NCBI GenBank assembly: GCA_044238875.1
Contig: JBIICM010000141.1
Location: 1-6,753 of the forward strand
Reading direction: 5' to 3'
From: JAIBAI01 sp044238875
Lineage (GTDB): Bacteria; Bacteroidota; Bacteroidia; M30B66
DNA length: 6,753 nt
The notes below the pieces were generated by a model. It made no database searches. It saw only the letters and a program-made list of their open reading frames with translations, and was not told the DNA's origin. How positions within the stretch are numbered: the stretch's first letter is position 1; the number at the start of each line of letters is the position of its first letter. This document shows positions 1 to 6,458 of this stretch, piece by piece. The position numbers and the translations under genes were made by a program.

Positions 1-254
1 TCAATTTCAGATTTCCCGGTCTGGATGCAGCCCGTCTGATTGCTGCGCTGCCTGAGCTGGCGCTTTCAAACGGCTCTGCTTGCTCCTCAGCTTCAGGAGA
101 ACCCTCGCATGTTTTGCTGGCCATGGGCCTGGATCCGGAGGCCTGCAGGCAGAGCATCAGAATTTCGCTGGGCAGGGATGCAAACATTGTGGAAACAAAG
201 TATATTTCTGGAAAAATTTCTGATGCACTCCGGAAACTTTCTATGCAGGGTTAG
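1..254 (+). CDS. Cysteine desulfurase (IscS/NifS family), C-terminal fragment
   Basis: This is the 3' end of a PLP-dependent cysteine desulfurase, which removes sulfur from L-cysteine as an enzyme-bound persulfide for Fe-S cluster assembly or tRNA thiolation. The frame begins at base 3, runs 83 codons and stops with TAG at 252-254; the start and the PLP lysine lie left of the window. What is visible is the active-site cysteine loop, residues 22-38 of the fragment (SNGSACSSASGEPSHVL), with the persulfide-forming Cys encoded at 81-83. It is followed by MGL and by SIRISLGRD, the typical C-terminal strand of the family. The GSAC-S-S---EPS-VL loop points to the IscS/NifS group rather than the SufS group, whose loop is shorter and of the RxGHHCA type. 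By my count the fragment is about 52% GC, richer than the sampled lines of the neighbouring locus (about 40-43%). It converges on the polysaccharide operon and is probably an unrelated housekeeping gene. The exact paralogue (iscS or nifS) cannot be told from this part. Confidence 0.93.
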   Translation, partial: NFRFPGLDAARLIAALPELALSNGSACSSASGEPSHVLLAMGLDPEACRQSIRISLGRDANIVETKYISGKISDALRKLSMQG

Positions 255-344
255 TCTACAGTTCACACTAATTTCCTTCTGGCCGGAGGCGGTAATAAAA
301 GCAAGCTACAACAACTGAATTGCAAGTGAAGAGCTAATTCCGAT

Positions 345-1451
345 CTATTTCGCCAGTTTATCTTTCTTTTGCGGCTGTTTGGGTTTTGAAATTCTTGTGG
401 TTGAATAAAGAGAAACCAAAATTAACAGAAACAGCGCGGAGAAAACAATGGTATACCAGTTTTCCCACGTTTTGATATTGTTGATCACGAATACACACAC
501 CACCATGGTAAAGATCGAAATGGCAATCATCAGCAGCGCTACATGTCGGTCAGATAAACCAAGATATGACAAATGATGGGTGGTATGATCACGCCCCCCT
601 ACAAACGGAGATTTCCCCTTCATTAACCGGTTTATGGACACTGCCGTTGTATCGCTGATTGGTACTATAAAAATCAATGCCGGAATAAGAATTTGTTTAG
701 CCTGAATAATTTGTCCGTAATAATCAGCACCATTCCAGAAATACTGAATACCAATACCGGCAAGAAAAGCACCAAGAAACTGACTGCCGCTATCGCCCAT
801 ATAGATGCGTGAAGGATTCCAGTTATAATAGAGGAAACCACAGATGCCGGCCATCACCCCAATCAGAATTACCAGATCAATACTTTCAAAACGACCGGTG
901 ATAAAAAGAATCATGATAACTGCAATACAAATAACCGTTGAAACACTTGCAGTGACACCATCCATATTATCGAGCATGTTTACTGAATTCATCATCCCTG
1001 TTACCCAAAGGATTGTAAGCAGCACATTGAGCCAGTCCCAGGGTAAAACCCTGATCAGGTTGCCTGTTACAATAAAGATAATCGCACAGAGAAACTGAAC
1101 TACAAATTTCAGCAGGGGTTTTGTATTGTAGGCATCATCGGCTAAGCCCATCAGAAAACCAAGAGATGTAGCCACAAATAGCCCCAGAAACCTGGCATTG
1201 AGTAAAATTTGATCATTCCCGAAAAAGATGGTGAAGAAAATGACAGAGATCAGGAAAATGATATAAAATGAAACCCCTCCGAGGGCCGGCTTGGTTGTTG
1301 ATGCCCACCTAACCTGGTTAAATTCATTCTTTGTTCCGAGGTTAAACGAGAATTTCAGTAATAAACCGTTTATTCCTATAGAAAGAAAAAGCATACCCGC
1401 TGCAAAAACCAGAAAAATTACCGGAAGGGAAAAGTTTTCAAGTGCTATCAT
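345..1451 (-). CDS. WecA/MraY-type polyprenyl-phosphate sugar-1-phosphate transferase (glycosyltransferase family 4 PNPT)
   Basis: A 368-residue integral membrane enzyme of the PNPT superfamily (WecA, TagO, MraY). It would transfer a sugar-1-phosphate, probably GlcNAc-1-P or a related N-acetylhexosamine, from a UDP-sugar to undecaprenyl phosphate on the cytoplasmic face, starting the repeat unit. About ten to eleven hydrophobic segments span the chain (for example about 9-31, 60-78, 113-130, 137-154, 167-186, 190-209, 304-325, 331-349). The family motifs are in order: KPALGG at 54-59, the Mg-binding GLADD pair at D105-D106, NSVNMLDNMDG at 155-165 (D161, D164), GDSGS at 219-223 and the His motif GGRDHTTHHL at 285-294. 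The third and last motifs differ from E. coli WecA: DNMDG for DGxDG, and HTTHH for HxHH. The tail is lysine-rich and cytoplasmic. The ATG at 1451 lies 10 bp after rfbC with no clear Shine-Dalgarno sequence. It is the last gene of the minus-strand operon. The family is certain; the sugar is not. MraY itself is unlikely given the polysaccharide context and motif variants. Confidence 0.9.
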   Translation of the reverse strand: MIALENFSLPVIFLVFAAGMLFLSIGINGLLLKFSFNLGTKNEFNQVRWASTTKPALGGVSFYIIFLISVIFFTIFFGNDQILLNARFLGLFVATSLGFLMGLADDAYNTKPLLKFVVQFLCAIIFIVTGNLIRVLPWDWLNVLLTILWVTGMMNSVNMLDNMDGVTASVSTVICIAVIMILFITGRFESIDLVILIGVMAGICGFLYYNWNPSRIYMGDSGSQFLGAFLAGIGIQYFWNGADYYGQIIQAKQILIPALIFIVPISDTTAVSINRLMKGKSPFVGGRDHTTHHLSYLGLSDRHVALLMIAISIFTMVVCVFVINNIKTWENWYTIVFSALFLLILVSLYSTTRISKPKQPQKKDKLAK

Positions 1452-1461
1452 TCTGATGCTT

Positions 1462-2010
1462 TTATAGGTTAAAAGGGGACATAAAATCGCGAAATGATTG
1501 ATTAGCCTGGTCTTTTTCCGAAATCACCGGTTGAAGAATATCCCAGTCAATTTTTAAATCCGGATCATTCCACATGATGCCCTGTTCAGCAGCTTTATTG
1601 TAGTAATTTCCACATTTGTAGCTGAAAACGGTATTGTCTTCAAGCGTGAGAAAACCATGCGCAAATCCAACCGGCACATAAAACATCTTCTTGTTATTGC
1701 CTGAAAGAATGGCAGATACATGCTTGCCATAGGTGGGAGATCCTACCCTTATATCAACCACTACATCCAAAACCGAACCGCTGATTACACGCACCAGTTT
1801 CGATTGGGCGTAAGGTGGTAGCTGAAAATGAAGCCCCCTGAGAACCCCTTTATGGGAGAGACTTTGGTTGCTCTGCAAGAATTCTTCATTGACACCAATT
1901 TGCACAAATTGTTGCTTACTGTATGATTCGAAGAAATAGCCTCTCTCGTCCTCAAAAACTTTGGGTTCAATCAGTAAAGGCCCCTGGATATTAAAACTTT
2001 CTGCTTTCAT
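1462..2010 (-). CDS. rfbC: dTDP-4-dehydrorhamnose 3,5-epimerase
   Basis: A 182-residue cytosolic cupin enzyme (RmlC/RfbC) that epimerises C3 and C5 of dTDP-4-keto-6-deoxy-D-glucose, the third step of dTDP-L-rhamnose synthesis. Length matches the family (about 180-190). Visible motifs: DERGYFFESY at 21-30 (substrate-binding Arg and Phe region), QSNQSLSHKGVLRGLHFQ at 46-63 with catalytic base H61, K71 in the QSKLVRV strand, GFAHGF at 115-120, the YKC tyrosine Y131 that serves as the general acid, and SEKD with D167, which pairs with the catalytic His in known structures. All key residues are therefore present and the gene looks intact. It begins 1 bp after the wzc-like stop codon and ends 10 bp before the wecA-like start, so it is co-transcribed. 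The partner genes rfbA, rfbB and rfbD are not in the window and may lie elsewhere in the locus or genome. A related 3- or 5-epimerase of another dTDP-keto-sugar is possible, but the full motif set favours RfbC. Confidence 0.94.
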   Translation of the reverse strand: MKAESFNIQGPLLIEPKVFEDERGYFFESYSKQQFVQIGVNEEFLQSNQSLSHKGVLRGLHFQLPPYAQSKLVRVISGSVLDVVVDIRVGSPTYGKHVSAILSGNNKKMFYVPVGFAHGFLTLEDNTVFSYKCGNYYNKAAEQGIMWNDPDLKIDWDILQPVISEKDQANQSFRDFMSPFNL

Positions 2011-2011
2011 G

Positions 2012-4429
2012 CTACTTACTGATCAGCTTTTTGAAAAACTCCTTTAAACTGAACTTTTCTCTCCTGATATCTTCATCATAATACCCAAAACCATAACCAT
2101 AGCCATAACCATAGTCATAATCATAAACGCCGCTGTAACCATAACCAGAGCGTTTGATATCAACAGAATTTAAAATAACAGAAAGATTTCTGATGTTGTG
2201 GTCGCGCATGATCTTTCTGACATTCTGAACAAAATTACGCTTCGAAAAATTCTCTCTGAAAACATAAATCGGGTAGTCAGCCATCTTGAAAATTCTGATG
2301 CCATCCGTTACAAGACCTACAGGCGGATTATCAATGACTATCATATCATATCTTTCTTTGAGCTGATCAATCACGCGCATCATGTTTGAACTAATTATCA
2401 ACTCAGAAGGATTTGGCGGAACCGGACCGGCAGTTATAAAGTCGAGATTATCGAGGCTGGATTTAAAGATACATTCATCAACAGTATTTCGGTTGATCAG
2501 AATCGTACTCATCCCTTTGTCGTTCGGAACACCAAACCCAACATGAATCTTTGGTTTGCGCATATCAAGGTCAAGAATGATTACCCTCTTCTCTGAAAAT
2601 GCGATAATACCCGCGAGGTTAAGTGCTACAAAAGTTTTACCTTCTCCAGAGATAGTGGAGGTTATTGCGAGCACCTTAGGGCCTTCGGTATTTGACAGAA
2701 ACTCAAGATTTGAGCGAATTGAACGAAGCGATTCAGAGATGATTGATTTGGGTTTCTTATCAACCAGCAACTGAGAAATAGGTATAACATCCTTATAATT
2801 CGGTACAATTCCCAGCATAGGCACCTCGAGATATTTCATGATTTCGTTCAACGAGGTGATCTCATTGAAGAACAAGTACCTTACTGTTACAAGCGCAAGA
2901 CTGGCAAGCAGCCAACCCAGAAATGCGCTGAGCGCCACTAATCGGCGACTTGGTTCAAATGGTATTTGAGGGGTCTGGGCAGCCTCAAGAATGGTGCTTT
3001 CAGAAGTCAGACCCGCATTACTAATGGTTAATTCAGACTTCACGGCAACCAGCTTATTGTAATAAAGTTCGCTGATTTCATTCATTTTCTTAAGCCGGTC
3101 ATACTCAAGCCGATCATAACTAAGCACATTTGAACGTATTTCATCCTCGTAATTTTGAATGCGCTGTTCCAGCTCAGCTTTCTTGCCGGCATTGTTTCTT
3201 TTTATGGCAAGAATGGTTTCAATAATTAATTTTCGCTGAATGTTTACCTGAAAGTCTAACTGCGCTATCTCAGCAGAATTTTGTGTTTTCGAATACAAAA
3301 TATTCTCACGGCGCGACATAAGACCACGCAGTTCACCCAGCATTTGATTGAGAGAACCACCTGAAAAACTGGTGCCTGAAAGCAGTGAAACAAGGGTATA
3401 TATATCTATGCTCCTGTCATCTTTTACTGCCTCTTCAATTGTTTGAAGCGAGGCTTCTTCAACCTCCAGTTCATTTCTTTGTTTTTCAAGATCATTGAGC
3501 CTTGATCCAAAGTCAGGTAGTGGTATTTCCTCTTCAAGCCCATTGATGTTCCTGAAGTTTTGCAATTCAAGCTGGGTGTCATATAGGCGATCATACATGA
3601 GTTTTAACTGTTCATCAACAAACTGAATTGTTTTGACAGCGCCCTCCGCCTGCTTTTCAATATCATAGATCCGGAATTCCTCGGCCAGGGTATTACAGAT
3701 ATCTGCTGTTTTTGCAGCGTTACGTTCAACAAATGATAGTTTAATGGTTTTACCTGCTTCGCTTTCAGGAGCAACCTCAAGAAATGGGGAATATGCCCTT
3801 ACCAAATTCTCTTTTTTTTCAAGTTGAAAGAAATACTGATTCTCATTCAAGCCGCGCATTTCAGATCTTATTCTTGTATAATTGCGGACATTGAACCTCA
3901 GTGAGTCAATGATCGGTGTACGTTCCCATTTGTTTGTTTTAAGCTTATAAACTGTTTCTTTGTTATTGATAGTTGCAGTTAGCGTTACATTGTTTTCATC
4001 TGAGAATGAGACGTAAACCGGGATATTGAAAATTTCATTGATCGGACTCCTGTAATCTATTTCGAAAGGTGATGTTCTGTACATTTCATAATTAAGAACG
4101 TTTCCAATCTGGTAATAACTGACTTCAAGCGGTAGTTTGCTGAAAACCCGATAAAGAAAATTAGATGAGCGTAAAAGTTCAATTTTGGCCGGGATATCAG
4201 ATCTTACAAACTCTTTTTGCGGGATTATTCTGTTACTTTTTTCCTCCTGCGCAATCTGAATTATGGTATATGCCTTATACTTAGGATAGGTGTACCTCAG
4301 ATAGAGAAACCCCATCAGGAATGCAATAATGAAAAACAAAACAATCCATGCCCCGTTTTTTCTGAGTACCCTCAAATATAGCCGGAGATCAAATTCATCA
4401 TTAAGATTGCTTACCTTTTTTTCCAGCAT
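2012..4429 (-). CDS. wzc: Wzc-like polysaccharide co-polymerase with C-terminal BY-type tyrosine kinase
   Basis: An 805-residue inner-membrane protein that should control chain length and export of the polymer together with Wza, cycling through tyrosine autophosphorylation. Order: short cytoplasmic N-terminus; TM1 about 27-46; Wzz-type periplasmic region; a long, helix-rich, probably coiled-coil stretch about 255-470; the proline motif PQIPFEP at 487-493 just before TM2 (about 497-520); then a cytoplasmic kinase. In the kinase, E566-R569-R572 form the EX2RX2R oligomerisation motif, Walker A is STISGEGKT at 591-599 (K598), Walker A' is ILDLDMRKP at 618-626 (D620, D622) and Walker B is MIVIDNPP at 696-703 (D700). 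The tail has ten tyrosines between 763 and 784, mostly alternating with glycine, followed by a basic, Phe-rich end. The kinase therefore looks active. It is longer than E. coli Wzc (about 720 residues), mainly in the periplasmic part. Its ATG shares one base with the stop of the wza-like gene (TAATG), implying translational coupling. No Wzb-type phosphatase gene is visible in the window. Confidence 0.94.
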   Translation of the reverse strand: MLEKKVSNLNDEFDLRLYLRVLRKNGAWIVLFFIIAFLMGFLYLRYTYPKYKAYTIIQIAQEEKSNRIIPQKEFVRSDIPAKIELLRSSNFLYRVFSKLPLEVSYYQIGNVLNYEMYRTSPFEIDYRSPINEIFNIPVYVSFSDENNVTLTATINNKETVYKLKTNKWERTPIIDSLRFNVRNYTRIRSEMRGLNENQYFFQLEKKENLVRAYSPFLEVAPESEAGKTIKLSFVERNAAKTADICNTLAEEFRIYDIEKQAEGAVKTIQFVDEQLKLMYDRLYDTQLELQNFRNINGLEEEIPLPDFGSRLNDLEKQRNELEVEEASLQTIEEAVKDDRSIDIYTLVSLLSGTSFSGGSLNQMLGELRGLMSRRENILYSKTQNSAEIAQLDFQVNIQRKLIIETILAIKRNNAGKKAELEQRIQNYEDEIRSNVLSYDRLEYDRLKKMNEISELYYNKLVAVKSELTISNAGLTSESTILEAAQTPQIPFEPSRRLVALSAFLGWLLASLALVTVRYLFFNEITSLNEIMKYLEVPMLGIVPNYKDVIPISQLLVDKKPKSIISESLRSIRSNLEFLSNTEGPKVLAITSTISGEGKTFVALNLAGIIAFSEKRVIILDLDMRKPKIHVGFGVPNDKGMSTILINRNTVDECIFKSSLDNLDFITAGPVPPNPSELIISSNMMRVIDQLKERYDMIVIDNPPVGLVTDGIRIFKMADYPIYVFRENFSKRNFVQNVRKIMRDHNIRNLSVILNSVDIKRSGYGYSGVYDYDYGYGYGYGFGYYDEDIRREKFSLKEFFKKLISK
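2078..2143 (-). repeat. Gly-Tyr-rich tail of Wzc encoded by a degenerate hexanucleotide repeat
   Basis: This stretch encodes residues 763-784 of the Wzc-like kinase, with tyrosines at 763, 765, 769, 771, 773, 775, 777, 779, 783 and 784. The core (2090-2113) is four consecutive Gly-Tyr codon pairs using GGT or GGC followed by TAT each time, flanked by Asp-Tyr pairs that also use TAT. On the plus strand it reads as repeated CCATAA/CCATAG units. Tyrosine clusters at this place are the autophosphorylation sites of BY-kinases. The uniform TAT codons and six-base period suggest growth by repeat expansion, and any whole-unit slippage keeps the frame. Confidence 0.85.
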
Positions 4430-5178
4430 TATTTCGGAATCAATGCGTACACCAAAAAAGTCAGGTTAAGAAGCCCTAAGTACGGGCCTATCCTGGTGAA
4501 AAAATTAATTACAATGTCATTTCTTGAGTCGATGTAAATTATGTCATTTCCCTGCATGACAATACCTCCGTCTTTTAAATTTTTCAGGCGACTCAGGTCA
4601 ATCAGGTAAACCTGGGGGTTATTAAAGTCACCACGTATCAGTTTAATACGATGTGCCCTTGCCAGACCCTGAAGCCCTCCAATGGTAGCAAGCACTTCAA
4701 GCAGTGTAGTATTATTGTACCTAAGGTTAACAACGGAAGCATTGCCCCCTGACCCGGGGAAAATAAAAACTCGCTTACTTTCAATTTGCACTTTTACATA
4801 AGGCTCCACATAAAATTGTTTATAAAGTTCTTCGAACAATAATTCGCAATCACGCATGCTAAGCCCCTGCACCTTAACCCTTCCAAGCAATGGCATTTTG
4901 ATGGTGCCATCAAAATCAACAGTTGCTTTAAAAGATGTAGTTGATCCGGCTCCTCCCCTCTCCAGAAGTATAGCCCCCTTATTTGAGCTCATCTGAATGG
5001 AGATGTCATCGTTTATACCCACCTTATATTCTGTTTCCTGCTTTATCTTATCTATTTCAGCGTAGGGGTAGTTGCGCTTTGATTTGAACATGATTGCGGG
5101 ATTGTTGCAGGAAGTTACAGCCAGCAATAAAATCCCCAGGAGCAGCGTGATTGGAAAACAAAAATTACGGTAACCCAT
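4429..5178 (-). CDS. wza: Wza-like polysaccharide export lipoprotein (Poly_export/SLBB)
   Basis: A 249-residue outer-membrane-associated export protein, partner of the Wzc-like protein encoded directly downstream. A signal peptide with hydrophobic core (about 8-20) ends in the lipobox VTSC, giving a lipidated Cys24. The polysaccharide-export domain covers about 48-133: it opens with YKVGINDDISIQM, has the DFDGTIKMPLLGRVKVQGLS strand-turn region at 88-107, and ends with YVEPYVKVQI. A single SLBB-like segment follows at about 135-210 (VFIFPGSGG, then TLLEVLATIGGL). The last 25 residues are hydrophobic (about 224-247) and could be the membrane-inserted helix that forms the outer-membrane pore in E. 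coli Wza. At 249 residues it is much shorter than E. coli Wza (379), with room for only one SLBB domain. It starts 11 bp after the glycosyltransferase stop, with no obvious Shine-Dalgarno sequence, and its TAA overlaps the wzc start by one base. The family is secure; the symbol is by analogy. Confidence 0.92.
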   Translation of the reverse strand: MGYRNFCFPITLLLGILLLAVTSCNNPAIMFKSKRNYPYAEIDKIKQETEYKVGINDDISIQMSSNKGAILLERGGAGSTTSFKATVDFDGTIKMPLLGRVKVQGLSMRDCELLFEELYKQFYVEPYVKVQIESKRVFIFPGSGGNASVVNLRYNNTTLLEVLATIGGLQGLARAHRIKLIRGDFNNPQVYLIDLSRLKNLKDGGIVMQGNDIIYIDSRNDIVINFFTRIGPYLGLLNLTFLVYALIPK

Positions 5179-5189
5179 TCACTGCAAAG

Positions 5190-6419
5190 CTAAGAAAAAT
5201 GATTAATCCGGCTGTTTGTGTTGTTTTTCGCCTCAAACATCAGTTCGTTATAAAGCGCTGTCATGTCTCTGATCAACCGGGTATAATGGAACTTGTTGCG
5301 TACATGATCCCACCCTACCCTTGACATGTCAGCACGTAACTGATCATTGTCGGTCAGTTGAAGAATCAGGGAAGCAAACGCTGCTGCATCAGTTTTTGAC
5401 TGACTGAGCAGAGCCGTCACACCTTCAACCACAACGTTCTCTATACCGCCAACATTTGTTGCCACGATGGGTTTGTTGGCGGCCTGCGCCTCAATAAGGC
5501 TTACGGGCGTTCCTTCATTTAGAGAGGTAAGGGCAATAATATCCAGACCGGCGCAGGCAACATCAATTTCCTTTATCCATGAGGTAAAGGTGAGCGGAGC
5601 TATTTCATCGCTGATGGTTGCATCCACAAAGTTAAGGCCCAATTCTCTGGCAACTGATTCGACCCTCAATCGGTCTTCACCATCGCCAATGATAAAGAAC
5701 CGGAGCTTCCGCCCCGTTTTTTCTAGCGCTTGTGCAGCTGCCCGAAGGAAAAGACCATGGTTCTTCACCGGAACAATACGACCAATAATACCGATGGCAA
5801 TTTCATCCGCTTTGATTTGATAACGATTCCGGAACAGATTGCGCTTCTCATCCATGTTAACCGTGAATCTTGAAAGGTCAAAACCAAGTGGTACCACCTT
5901 TATTTTTTCAGGTTTACAGATTCGGTGTACAAGGCACAATTCAGCTTTTTGTTTTTCACTGATGGCGATAATGGCTGAACTGCGTCGCGCAAGATTCCTT
6001 TCAATGTTCTTATACATCAGGGTTTTGGCCTTCCCGAAATAGGAATGAAAAACATGTCCGTGAAAGGTGTGAATGACAACCGGCACCTTCAGGTTTGAAG
6101 CAGCCAGACGACCGATAGTGCCCGCCTTTGAGGCATGTGTATGAAGTATATCAGGTTTAAAGTCTTTAATCAGCTGAACAACTTTCCGGTATGCCTCATA
6201 ATCATTCTTCAGGTCAATCTCACGGCGCATTTCGGGTATGATCTCCGGAACAATGCCCAGATTATCAAGGATAAATCCTGAACTGTCTTCTGTTTCATCC
6301 TTTTCACCGCCAACAAGAAGCGTTTCGAACTCCGGTGGCAGATATTTGGTTAGATAGGCCGCGTTATAGGTTGGCCCACCCAGATTGAAACGATTTATTA
6401 TTCTGAGTATTTTGGGCAT
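5190..6419 (-). CDS. Glycosyltransferase family 4 (GT-B fold)
   Basis: A glycosyltransferase of 409 residues that would add a sugar from a nucleotide-sugar donor to the lipid-linked repeat unit at the inner face of the cytoplasmic membrane. It starts at the ATG at 6419-6417; a GTG directly before it would add one residue, but ATG is preferred. Numbering from the ATG: the acceptor-side N-domain opens with ILRIINRFNLGGPTYNAAYL (about 4-23), the glycine-rich loop, followed by PDILHTHASKAG (about 89-100) and HTFHGHVFHSYF (about 117-128). The donor-side C-domain has IIGRIVPVKNH (about 211-221), FFIIGDGE (about 241-248) and the EX7E motif NEGTPVSLIEA with glutamates 302 and 310, then PIVATNVGG. These are the hallmarks of retaining GT4 enzymes. 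No membrane segment is seen. It lies 39 bp after the asnB-like stop and 11 bp before wza. The donor and acceptor sugars and the linkage cannot be read from the sequence. Confidence 0.92.
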   Translation of the reverse strand: MPKILRIINRFNLGGPTYNAAYLTKYLPPEFETLLVGGEKDETEDSSGFILDNLGIVPEIIPEMRREIDLKNDYEAYRKVVQLIKDFKPDILHTHASKAGTIGRLAASNLKVPVVIHTFHGHVFHSYFGKAKTLMYKNIERNLARRSSAIIAISEKQKAELCLVHRICKPEKIKVVPLGFDLSRFTVNMDEKRNLFRNRYQIKADEIAIGIIGRIVPVKNHGLFLRAAAQALEKTGRKLRFFIIGDGEDRLRVESVARELGLNFVDATISDEIAPLTFTSWIKEIDVACAGLDIIALTSLNEGTPVSLIEAQAANKPIVATNVGGIENVVVEGVTALLSQSKTDAAAFASLILQLTDNDQLRADMSRVGWDHVRNKFHYTRLIRDMTALYNELMFEAKNNTNSRINHFS

Positions 6420-6440
6420 CACGTAAGCCGATGGCTCTTC

Positions 6441-6458
6441 TTATTTATACAAAAATAA
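6441..6458. promoter_or_regulatory. AT-only inverted repeat with possible Bacteroidota -7 element upstream of the glycosyltransferase
   Basis: The 39-bp gap between the asnB-like stop and the glycosyltransferase start holds a perfect 6-bp inverted repeat, TTATTT and AAATAA around a 6-base spacer. Within it, on the minus strand at 6457-6450, is TATTTTTG, which fits the Bacteroidota -7 consensus TAnnTTTG and lies about 30 bases upstream of the ATG. No matching TTTG -33 element is evident upstream, inside the asnB end. This could be a weak internal promoter or a protein-binding site, or simply AT-rich spacer. As a hairpin it would be weak because it has no GC pairs. Confidence 0.22.

Noticed and set aside
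40..318. Plus-strand 92-codon open frame overlapping the cysteine desulfurase.
   Set aside because: It overlaps the desulfurase in another frame; the desulfurase frame has clear family motifs and this one has none.
255..344. Hairpins that could terminate the convergent genes: 275-289 (CCTTC/GGAGG, one G-T pair) and 317-340 (GAATTGC/GCTAATTC, one bulge).
   Set aside because: Both stems are short or imperfect and neither is followed by a T-run on either strand, so no intrinsic terminator can be supported.
844..1098. Plus-strand 84-codon open frame inside the wecA-like gene.
   Set aside because: It is antisense to a membrane protein with all family motifs and shows no recognisable domain.
5185..5192. 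TAGCTTTG on the minus strand just before wza, a match to the Bacteroidota -7 consensus.
   Set aside because: It lies only 6 bases before the ATG, includes the glycosyltransferase stop codon and has no TTTG -33 partner; chance is more likely than a leaderless promoter.
5467..6042. Plus-strand open frames of 117 and 67 codons opposite the glycosyltransferase.
   Set aside because: They are antisense shadows of a gene with clear GT4 motifs, with biased low-complexity composition and no family features.
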